From Hondaea fermentalgiana (Eukaryota > Sar > Bigyra > Thraustochytrida > Thraustochytriidae): DNA of 17,675 nt. Made by a program: the position numbers and the translations under genes. Every line of letters begins with the position of its first letter. The stretch's first letter is position 1. The stretch is from positions 45,817-63,491 of the forward strand of contig NPFB01000203.1 of NCBI GenBank assembly GCA_014084085.1, in the 5' to 3' direction. The notes beneath the pieces are model-generated. The model was given only the letters and a program-made list of their open reading frames with translations. It ran no database searches and was not told where the DNA came from. Below, piece after piece: positions 6,750 to 14,145 of this stretch.

Positions 6750-7985
6750 CTACCGCGAGGCATTTTGGATGATTTTAAGCTTGGTGTCCTTTTCCTCGAG
6801 CTCTTTCTTCAGCGACTTGATCTCGCCTTCCAACTCTTTGCAGCGACTTTCGAAAAGCTCGCATTTATTCTTGAGATTCTCGTGTTCTTCTTCTTGGTCG
6901 ATCCACTTCTTGCTGTTCTGGCACATCTCCATCAGGGAATCGATAAAGTCTCCCTGGCGCATCTTTTCTTGATTTTCTGGACCCCCTTTGGCGGAGGGCG
7001 AGAGCGATGCGTGCGAAGCAGTCGGCTCAACGGAAGTTGACGTTGAAGAGACGGGGGAAATCGCGCAACCCGCATGTCCCTCGCAGTCGTCGACGCTGGT
7101 ATCAATAGGCGTCGCCGGGATGCTAGCACGCGAGGGAGCCTCGGTTGGAAAAAACATTGTAAACCTGATCTCGTCTTCTTTCTCCGTCGCCTTCGTCCTG
7201 TGCACTTCCACGCGGAAACCGTTCTTTCTCTCTAAGAGCGCTTTGTTCCACGCTTGCTCAATGTCCTGTGTACCATCAGCTAGAGTCTTGAGGTTTTCCA
7301 TGAACCGCGCGTTCGGGTGTTTTAGGCGAATGTCCCGCCCTGGCTCGTCCACGATTCGAAAACTCCATCTGCTGTTGCGATGCACGAACTTTGCATCAAC
7401 GGACTCGGCATCGGGCCTAAACGCCCAGACTTTCCTCGCGAGATCCTCCGCGTTCTCTGCGACGATGATCCCCGGCGTCTCCACGGTGGAGTCGACCCGT
7501 CTATGCGACACGTCGAGTTCTTCATCTTGATCTTCCGCACCACACGGTTCGGCTCGTAGCATATTCCGGCGACTCTCCTCGCCTTTTTCCTTAGCTTCGC
7601 GACGCGGTCTCTTTCCTTCGCCGTCTTTTTCTTCTTGCTCGCCATCCCCAAATCTGGTATGATTGTCGCTGTTGGCCTCGGCATGAGTGTTGCGGTCGTC
7701 AAGATTACGATGCTCGTGCCCTTTTGAATGCGACTCGTCCTTGAAGCCGCGCCTGAGGCCATCGTGGTAGGCATCATTGCGGTCGTCGTAGTCGCTGTCA
7801 GAATCCGCGCCAGGGACCTCAAATCTCATGCGCTTTGACGCATTGCTGTCGGCGCCGTCGCCAACATCGTTGCTGTTCGACAGCAGCTGATTTCCGTGTA
7901 CGATCCCTTCCGGCATTTGGATGTCTTGGTCTCCCGCCGATGCGTTTTCGCGTTCACGCTTGACCTTTCCTTGCTGATGCTCCAT
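6750..7985 (-). CDS. Paralogue B: charged coiled-coil protein of unrecognised family (411 aa)
   Basis: Tandem paralogue of the gene at 4699-6021, same strand. MEHQQ is the first ATG in its open frame. The layout is the same: a hydrophilic N-terminus with basic clusters (SKRMR at 50-54; KRPRREAKEKGEESRRN at 125-141) and acidic runs; a central part (about 180-278) with RPDAESVDAKFVHRNSRW and QAWNKAL; a Ser/Thr/Pro linker with SPVSSTSTSVEPTASHA at 310-326; and a coiled coil at about 360-405. It lacks the TDPK repeats of paralogue A, and its coiled coil is shorter and less regular. Shared blocks (MEHQQ, GEESRRNML, VDSTV, TSVEPTASHA) alternate with N-terminal stretches that barely align. No enzyme or DNA-binding domain is recognised. 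Nuclear location is suggested by the basic clusters only. Confidence 0.75.
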   Translation of the reverse strand: MEHQQGKVKRERENASAGDQDIQMPEGIVHGNQLLSNSNDVGDGADSNASKRMRFEVPGADSDSDYDDRNDAYHDGLRRGFKDESHSKGHEHRNLDDRNTHAEANSDNHTRFGDGEQEEKDGEGKRPRREAKEKGEESRRNMLRAEPCGAEDQDEELDVSHRRVDSTVETPGIIVAENAEDLARKVWAFRPDAESVDAKFVHRNSRWSFRIVDEPGRDIRLKHPNARFMENLKTLADGTQDIEQAWNKALLERKNGFRVEVHRTKATEKEDEIRFTMFFPTEAPSRASIPATPIDTSVDDCEGHAGCAISPVSSTSTSVEPTASHASLSPSAKGGPENQEKMRQGDFIDSLMEMCQNSKKWIDQEEEHENLKNKCELFESRCKELEGEIKSLKKELEEKDTKLKIIQNASR

Positions 7986-8046
7986 GTTGCAGCTGGTGAG
8001 CTTGGTCTTCGTCTCTCTTCTCCGGCTTCGTCGGTTGTCGTGCGCG

Positions 8047-8052
8047 CACGTG
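8047..8052. promoter_or_regulatory. CACGTG hexamer in the leader of paralogue B
   Basis: E-box/G-box-like palindrome 62 bp upstream of the ATG, at the position equivalent to the one in paralogue A. It is suggestive only. Confidence 0.3.
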
Positions 8053-8225
8053 AACAGACTTGGGCTCGCCTCGGGTTGCGGGTTTGCTGGCCGGTTTTGC
8101 TGCGCATCCGGCCGCCGCCGCCGCCTCCTCCTGCGCGCGCCGCGCCCCGCTCCCGCCCATGACACGAATTTTGAGAGCGTGCTGGGAGCGTCCGCACACA
8201 CCGCGCCGCCATTTCGTGACACAAG

Positions 8226-8251
8226 TTTGGCCTAGGTTTTGACTAGGCTAG
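8226..8251. promoter_or_regulatory. CTAG inverted-repeat element upstream of paralogue B
   Basis: The arms TTGGCCTAG (8227-8235) and CTAGGCTAG (8243-8251) flank a 7-bp spacer. Over 26 bp the element differs from the one upstream of paralogue A only within the spacer. It lies about 240 bp upstream of the ATG here and about 490 bp upstream in paralogue A, the difference being due largely to extra sequence in A. Confidence 0.6.
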
Positions 8252-8870
8252 GTCTTAGCAAGTTCTGGGCCTTGGAGCAAAAGCAGTGTCTCGTGCGGAC
8301 GATCGACCCGAGAAGCGTGCGAGACTAGGCACCACGGTAGCTGGGTCGGCTGAGACTAAGTTTACATCAAGAAGAGCCGCAAAGCTTTTCAAAGTGGAGA
8401 AGAATCCCATGCGGATTTCGCTATTGTCTCTGTTCATGCGAATGCCAAATTCAAAGCGGTCTCTTATCTTCTTTCTCTCTTCTGTAAAGTGCGTGGACTT
8501 GGTTGCGTTGAGACGACGAGCACTCAATTGATCTTGGTTCGTCCGCCGGCGTATGTTCGTCACCTGCAAACTTGCTCTGCTGGAAGATAGAAACATTAAT
8601 GAAAACAGCAACAGCTCGCCAGAGTTAACGTTGTGTGACAAAGTTCCTATGCTTTCATGGCTGACAGGTCTTTCAGACCCTATTCTTGCAGCCACTTGCA
8701 GCCCGGCGCACGCAGGCCCTGCGTTTGGAAGTCCTCGGTGAAGACAGTCTCTTTTCATGCAACCAATCGCAAAAAAAGTCGCAAAAAAGGTGGTGGTCGC
8801 GACAACTTGCAAGCGAGCAAATTTTCATCTTTCTTCGACGAGCAGGCAAAGCACGAAGCTCGTACGGTTG

Positions 8871-8920
8871 CGCGGCGCAGCGCGGCGCAGCGCGGCGCGG
8901 CGCGCGCGGCGCGGCGCGAC
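8871..8920. repeat. GC-only tandem repeat, 10-bp unit CGCGGCGCAG
   Basis: Two exact units are followed by a variant (CGCGGCGCGG) and degenerate GCGCGGC copies. The repeat lies about 200 bp upstream of the polyQ gene, in its probable promoter or leader. Confidence 0.85.
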
Positions 8921-9118
8921 GTGGCTCAAGGTATTGTGGCGCTGGTGCGGCGCAAAAACTCGGTCACGACGTGTCGCGGCGAGTTTCGACTCGGCGCAGC
9001 AGAGTCTCTCGAGCTCGCTTTGAGCGATCGCTTTCAGGGTCGCAGGCCAGCGCCGAGACTCGCGGGGCCGGCGCAAGGGGCAAGACCTTGCAGTTCACAT
9101 TGAAGACGCGAAAGTGCA

Positions 9119-9267
9119 ATGCAGCCCGGCTCTGGCGCAGCGTCGACCGCTCATGCAGAGAGCTTGATCGGGCAAAACACGTCAGGATTATCAGGTCACT
9201 TTGCGCCCCCGGATACTGTCTCGCCTCTGCAGGGGCCTTACGGTCTCGGTCAACAGCCGCTACAGAT

Positions 9268-9299
<32 letters not shown>

Positions 9300-9333
9300 G
9301 ACAGCAGCAACAACAACTATTTTCAGGCTCTAT

Positions 9334-9367
<34 letters not shown>

Positions 9368-10399
9368 TACCAGCAGCAGCAGCAGCAGCAGCAGCAGCCG
9401 TATGCTCAAGCACTTCCCTCGAGCGGAGGTTTTCCGTATTCGTTCGTGGGCATGCAACACTCATGGGCCAAAGCTATTCTCCCCGGATATGCAGGACCAG
9501 CCAACATGGCCAACGCGAGGCTTCGTGAGTCCGAGAGTCAGACGGACGATGATGCTGAGCTCGACGCAGAAGCAATCGCGAACGCGAAGGCTGCCGTGTC
9601 GCGAGCAAGAGGCGCATCACCGGTCGAGGAGCTCTTTGACGCCGTGCGGATTCGGGAGCTTGCTTACGCGCAGCAGTCACAAGCCGAAGCTATTGAGGCC
9701 GCCCAAAGCGAGCGTATGAAGAACCTGGAAATGCAAAACGAGCGACTCAAAGTCGCTCTCATGAAACTTCGAGCAAATTTTTCGTATCTCAAGCAAGAAA
9801 TTGCGGGGCAGCATGCCCAGTTCGACGTTCTACAAGAGTATGCCATGTCCCTTGAGGCAGACAACCACACGCTACGGGGCCAAGTGGCGTACATGCAACA
9901 ATTTTTCACCAATGCAGGTGCGGGAACCGCAATACCTGATGATGCAGACAGCGTGACTGCCCAAGCGAATGGGCCTTCTTCTTTTTACTATCCTGGCCCC
10001 GTCCTCGAGCATTATGACTCGTACGAGGAGGATCGCCGTTTGCAAAGCTTACAAGAAGCATCTGCGGAACAAGTTCATTACAATGAGCTCGTCTACCGAC
10101 GCGAGGGCGCGCCGGGAATACGCGAGTACGAAGCAGACTATGGCAGTGGTGCGGCTCCTGGAAGCCGATTATCAGGTCACAGCGAGCAGTTTGAAGACTA
10201 TGCGCATGAGGCAGAAGCAGTATATCACCAGGAGCATCCCTCAAATGCTCTTGGCTGCGAGAAAGGTGACGGTAATGTGTATGGATACGATGAGGACGAT
10301 GGTCAAGACAATTATGGTGAGCTCGATGACGACGACGACGATTCCACCGACTTTCGCCAGTATGAGGATCTGGAGCCTACGACGGCATTGCAATTGTAA
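9119..10399 (+). CDS. PolyQ coiled-coil protein of unknown function (426 aa)
   Basis: I do not recognise a family. Residues 1-48 are Gly/Ser/Pro-rich and disordered. Three Gln tracts follow (51-66, 73-82, 85-93), encoded mainly by uninterrupted CAG. Residues 130-170 are mixed, with an acidic run (TDDDAELDAEA). A long helix predicted as coiled coil spans about 175-262, with heptad-spaced Leu, Met, Ile and Phe in RMKNLEMQNERLKVALMKLR and the following segment. There is no basic region of bZIP type in front of it. The C-terminal third is Tyr/Glu/Asp-rich and ends in a strongly acidic stretch (DDDDDD at 403-408). PolyQ, coiled coil and acidic tail together recall transcription co-regulators or RNA-granule scaffolds, but that is analogy. 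It is a single exon and the start is the first ATG of the frame. It converges with the UTP13 gene. Confidence 0.78.
9267..9398 (+). repeat. CAG repeat tracts in the polyQ gene
   Basis: Three nearly pure CAG tracts of about eight to ten units are separated by short interruptions (a CGA codon; a segment encoding LFSGSM; CATTAC). Pure CAG runs of this length tend to change length. Other frames across them stay open as polyAla or polySer, which creates misleading long open frames. Confidence 0.92.
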
Positions 10400-10746
10400 A
10401 AAAGAGAATGAGAGAATCAAATGGTAAAAGGAAGAAAAAGAAAGTTGACCCTCACCGTGACAGTCGTGATCCTATCGTAAAAGCGCCAATTCTGTAACAC
10501 ACCTCGCGAGATATCCCCGTCACTACTTGGGCCCAGCCGCGTGCAAGCGCATAAGTCTGTGGGCAAGGAGTTTGCGGAGAAGCCAACTCCCGAGGTGCCG
10601 GAGAGAAGAAAAAAGGGTCACTTGCAGCGTCCAAAGGAAAGAAAGACTTTCCGTCTCTATCAAAGCAAAAGATTCGCGCGTCTTGCAACTTTCCAATCTA
10701 CATAAAATGCTATCATTGTCTGCCAACTTGAAGCTTTTGCGAACGC
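10400..10746. other. Convergent 3' intergenic region
   Basis: About 350 bp lie between the stops of the polyQ gene (+) and the UTP13 gene (-). It begins with an A/G-rich stretch. No exact AATAAA was seen on the strand expected for either gene, and no gene or strong structure was found. Confidence 0.5.
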
Positions 10747-13524
10747 TCAGTCGAGATGATCCATACAAGAGAGCGCGTGATCAAGCAGGTACGAGTCCTT
10801 GGCCAGACGGTCGAGACGCTGGAAGTGACGTTCGCTGTAGGCGAGCGTTGGGTCAAGAATGGCCTGCGCCTTGGCGCTCGAGGCGAGAGGGATCTCGACG
10901 GCGAGAAGGGCTTCGAGCAAAGCATGCGCCACCGTCGCATTGCGCGCGTACATATTCCAATCGCGGGCAAGCTCCCAGCACTTGAAAAGCTGCGGGCGAG
11001 TAAGCGTTCGGACAAAGCTTGCCACAGACATGGGGTCCTCGTTTGACTTGGCCGTGGTGAGCATCGTTTCCAAGGTGGTTCTGAGCTGGTGTGGACGATT
11101 CAACTCGAGCGCACGCAAGGCAGCGCGGAGATAGTCTCTGCTTCGCAAGCTCGCAAAGAGTTCTTGCTCCTTGAGAAGCTTTTCTTCGTCGCGAGCAAGA
11201 GACTCCTTGGCCAATTGCTCAGAGAAATCCTGCCAAAGGACAAGGCGGGAATCGGAACCACCCGACACAAGCTCGGAGGTTTGCGGGGGGCGTGTATCGT
11301 CCGCGACGACGCTGGCGGCGTCGTTGTCCTTGATGGCGGCGCTGTCTTCGGGAGAAAGAGCCGTAAGAGCCCAAACTTTGTCGTCGTGATGTTCCATGGT
11401 TCCCGTGCACTCTCCCTTGCGTAAGGCCCATACCTTGAGCACGCCATTGGATGCCGCAGACGCGAGGTGCTGGCCGCCGGCCAGGTACTGAACGCGAAGA
11501 ACCGAGGTAGCGTGGCCTTCGAGGACGGAAAGACAGGCCATTTCGCCAATGCTCCAAATGCGAATCGTCTTGTCGGCTGAAGCAGACGCGAGACATCGCT
11601 CCACGGGAGAAAAGGCTAGGTCCCAAATGCCACGTTTATGGCCGCGCAGAGTGGCGCGCAAGCCAAAGTCGTCGACATTCCAGAGTTTAATGAGACGATC
11701 CTGAGAACCTGTGGCCACGAGAGCCTTATTGGGGCTCGTCGCGAGAGCGTTGATGGCCTTGTCGTGGGCAATCTCGGTATGCTTACAGACGAGTGCCTGC
11801 GCCAGTCGGCGCGTCTCCATTGCCCAGAGTTTGAGACTCTTGTCCGCGCCGCCAGAGACAATGACGGGGGGCGAAAGCTTGTGCATGCCGGCATCTGCGG
11901 CATCCGAGGGGCGCTGGCGCTTGGCGGTGGCCTGAGGAAGAGCATCCTTCTCCTGGTCCTCAAGGCGCGCCAAGACTTGCTCGTCGAGCTGCAGGAAGCG
12001 AACAGAAGCCACAGCTTCCGTGTGTCCCTCGCCAACAGCAATGCAGGTACCCGTTCGTGCGCTAAAGACACGAATCGAGTTGTCTTTGGAGCCCGTCACA
12101 ATGTAGCCATGGGCCGGGGAGACGTCGACGGAGAGCACGGCGGCCTTGTGGCCTGTGAGCAGCATGCTGTCAAAGGTATCGAGACTAACCAAGGCGGCGT
12201 AGTCCGCGTTGGTGGCCATGACCACGCGGCGGCCGGGCAAAGCTTTGAGATCAAGGATTTCATCGTTGAATCCAATGAGTTGGCGGCCGCGCTGCAAGGT
12301 CTTGGGGTCTAGGTAGACGATGAGATTGTCAAAGGTGGTGGCCACCAAATCGAGGGCGTCCGCGCTACGACGGAGAAAGAGGCCCGTGAGGCCGTTTGGT
12401 ACCGATACATGACCTTCGGTTGCGAACATCGTAAGCGATGCTTCTTTTCCCTCTTGTGCAGGCGTGAAGCAGTACAAGCGAACGATACCTTTGCTACCGG
12501 CAATGGCAATGGCGTAACGTACAGTCTGTCGCGTGGCGCGATGTTTGCCGGCCTTGGAATTTTTTTTGCCGTTTGCAAGAGCAGATGCGACGCCGTCGTC
12601 GTTGGCAATGGTTGCCATGCTCGTGGCATCGATCGGAACTACGACCATACCTTCGATTGGTTCGAGAACTGCGAGACTTTTCACGAGCTTGCCCGCCTTG
12701 TTCCATACGCAAAGGACTTTATCACGACTTGCCGTGAAGACAAAGCGTCCATCGGCCGAGAAGCGCACAGTGCTGATGGCGCTAAAGTGATTATTGAGAG
12801 CGAGATGTGCGCCTTCGCTTTCGGAGGCATCAGTCTGGGCCATGAGGTCCCATACGTGAGCCACGCCCGAGCTGTCGCCGGAGGCGAGGCGCAGGTCGGC
12901 CCCACGAGGATGAAAGCCTACAAAAGTAATGACGGCGCTATGTGCCCTAAAGTTGTGCGTGCAGTAGCCGCCAGACATGCTCCAGACCTTGACGGTGCGG
13001 TCGCTACTACCCGTCGCGAACAGGTCGCCTTGGGCGTGGAAGTCGGCACAGGTGATGGGACCAAGATGACCCTTCCATGATTTGAGCATTTCCGGACGCG
13101 AGGACTTGGCCATAGCAAAGGCGTGTCTTTTGGAGACTTGTGCGCCTGCATTCTCGTCTTGGTCTTGTTCCCCGCCAATGCTGGCCTTGACGGCGCCGAG
13201 GGCCTCCTCGAGGGGTTCGCGCAGGCTCCAGCAGCGAATGAGCTGGTTGTCGCTCGCCGTGACGATTTCCTGGCCGTCAGGGTGGAGACAGAATGTGGTG
13301 AACCTCTCGGCGAGCTCTGCTTCTTCCTCGGTGTCCGGTTCGCGCTGCACCCGGAAGAGGAGGCGGCCGGTGGCGGCCTCTACGCACGAGACGTTGTTCT
13401 CGTACATGCTGGCGAACCAGACGCCATCCGGCGAGAAGGCCAGCTTGCCGCCCGTGTACACGCCATCGTGGCTGGCGCGCACGCGCCAGGTCGCCTCCTC
13501 GCTCGCGGTCTCCGCGCCCTCCAT
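10747..13524 (-). CDS. UTP13: U3 snoRNP / SSU processome WD40 protein Utp13 (TBL3) (925 aa)
   Basis: Predicted subunit of the UTP-B module of the small-subunit processome, which acts in the nucleolus on the 18S rRNA precursor. WD40 repeats fill residues about 18-765; clear units end in VKVW (178-181), HVWD (223-226), CVWN (272-275), LKLW (564-567), IKLW (612-615), IRIW (654-657) and LKVW (696-699), many preceded by a GH dipeptide. They should form two propellers, as in yeast Utp13 and human TBL3. The C-terminal Utp13 domain (about 766-920) is diagnostic: LLKEQELFASL, DYLRAALRALELNRP, ARDWNMYAR and YSERHFQRLDRL match the family pattern. Low-complexity inserts (about 115-140, 310-330, 520-545 and 725-747) look like surface loops. 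Single exon; the start ATG fits the expected N-terminus. A nearly full-length antisense shadow is not a gene. Confidence 0.95.
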   Translation of the reverse strand: MEGAETASEEATWRVRASHDGVYTGGKLAFSPDGVWFASMYENNVSCVEAATGRLLFRVQREPDTEEEAELAERFTTFCLHPDGQEIVTASDNQLIRCWSLREPLEEALGAVKASIGGEQDQDENAGAQVSKRHAFAMAKSSRPEMLKSWKGHLGPITCADFHAQGDLFATGSSDRTVKVWSMSGGYCTHNFRAHSAVITFVGFHPRGADLRLASGDSSGVAHVWDLMAQTDASESEGAHLALNNHFSAISTVRFSADGRFVFTASRDKVLCVWNKAGKLVKSLAVLEPIEGMVVVPIDATSMATIANDDGVASALANGKKNSKAGKHRATRQTVRYAIAIAGSKGIVRLYCFTPAQEGKEASLTMFATEGHVSVPNGLTGLFLRRSADALDLVATTFDNLIVYLDPKTLQRGRQLIGFNDEILDLKALPGRRVVMATNADYAALVSLDTFDSMLLTGHKAAVLSVDVSPAHGYIVTGSKDNSIRVFSARTGTCIAVGEGHTEAVASVRFLQLDEQVLARLEDQEKDALPQATAKRQRPSDAADAGMHKLSPPVIVSGGADKSLKLWAMETRRLAQALVCKHTEIAHDKAINALATSPNKALVATGSQDRLIKLWNVDDFGLRATLRGHKRGIWDLAFSPVERCLASASADKTIRIWSIGEMACLSVLEGHATSVLRVQYLAGGQHLASAASNGVLKVWALRKGECTGTMEHHDDKVWALTALSPEDSAAIKDNDAASVVADDTRPPQTSELVSGGSDSRLVLWQDFSEQLAKESLARDEEKLLKEQELFASLRSRDYLRAALRALELNRPHQLRTTLETMLTTAKSNEDPMSVASFVRTLTRPQLFKCWELARDWNMYARNATVAHALLEALLAVEIPLASSAKAQAILDPTLAYSERHFQRLDRLAKDSYLLDHALSCMDHLD

Positions 13525-14145
13525 CGTCGCCTCGCCTTCGCGTCTCTGCCTCTCGCCCGCGAGCCACCCAGGTATGGAGCCCGGGCGTCACCAGCCAGCC
13601 AGCCAAGCCCCGCTTTGCTCTGCTTGTTCTGCTTGCTCTGCTTGTTCTGCTTGCTGTTGTGCGCTGGGTCCCGGGCCAGCCAGCCATCGGGTTCCCGACG
13701 TTCCCCGGCAAGGCGAGAGCGCCTTTCCCCTTCGGGTTGGGAGCGGAGGAGAGGCTGGGCGTGGGGAGGGAGGAGGGAGGAAGAGGGTCAGGCAAGGGGC
13801 TTGGGAGGGCAAGGAGACGAAGAGTGAAAGCCTGCTCGGACTGGGAGGCAAGGCGCGTGATATTGGTTTTTGATGAGAGAAACGACTCGAGCTGAAGAGA
13901 GAGGTCATCAAAGCTGAAGGATATTGTGACTCACTTTGGGGTACTATAACCTTGCACAACGGAGAACATTATTGAAGAGGAAGAAGAAGAAATTGGGTAA
14001 AAAAGTGACAATCGAAAATCACAAGTCAGCAGCTTAAGCCGTTGAAAAGGAAAATGTCAAAGGGACAAATCGTAGGTATAAGCAAATATGACTTGAGAAA
14101 CTTTCGGAAAGGAGAGGATGGAAAGAAAACGAAAAAAAGAGAATC
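13525..14145. other. Region between the membrane-protein gene and UTP13
   Basis: Both neighbours are on the minus strand, so this holds the 3' end of the membrane-protein gene and the promoter and leader of UTP13. It contains a TGCTCTGCTTGT-type repeat near 13616-13660 and a G-rich stretch at about 13737-13800. The distal half is A/G-rich. Open frames here are low-complexity and unsupported. Confidence 0.5.
13616..13660. repeat. CTGCTTGTT/CTGCTTGCT short tandem repeat
   Basis: Four to five imperfect units of about 9-18 bp built on CTGCTTG lie about 95 bp upstream of the UTP13 start, probably in its leader. They generate artefactual Glu-Gln-Ala or Cys-Ser-Ala repeats in the open frames. Confidence 0.75.

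Larger units (their letters stand above)
7986..9118. other. Divergent promoter region between paralogue B and the polyQ gene
   Basis: The conserved leader of paralogue B covers about 7986-8115, then a CGG-rich stretch and the CTAG inverted repeat at 8227-8251. From about 8255 to 8860 the sequence is of ordinary composition and no gene is supported: open frames (for example 8255-8812 on -) have no recognisable domain. The last 250 bp are very GC-rich and are probably the promoter and leader of the polyQ gene. No tRNA-like B box was seen. Confidence 0.5.

Noticed and set aside
7984..8235. Antisense open frames starting MLQLV in both paralogue leaders (also 6020-6220)
   Set aside because: They start at the CATG shared with the real start codons. 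Their amino-acid differences are as frequent as expected from neutral drift, and there is no recognisable domain.
4699..8251. Paralogue pair as a transposon with terminal inverted repeats
   Set aside because: No transposase-like domain and no matching terminal repeats at both ends; the CTAG elements are internally palindromic and occur once per unit.
8255..8812. 185-aa open frame on the minus strand
   Set aside because: No domain, no homologous feature, start in repetitive or ordinary intergenic sequence; not supported as a gene.
8686..9528. Long + frame with polyAla over the CAG tracts
   Set aside because: It is frame-shifted over the polyQ gene; its length comes from stop-free repeats and its upstream half is GC-only repeat.
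9201..9719. PolySer frame over the CAG tracts
   Set aside because: Repeat artefact; the Gln frame alone continues into a long coiled coil and a sensible C-terminus.
11638..13080. Two frames of more than 220 aa on + opposite UTP13
   Set aside because: Antisense shadows of WD40 repeats caused by biased codon use; no features of their own.
13588..13959. Minus-strand frame with Glu-Gln-Ala repeats upstream of UTP13
   Set aside because: Produced by the CTGCTTG short repeat in the probable leader; not in frame with a domain and no homologous features.
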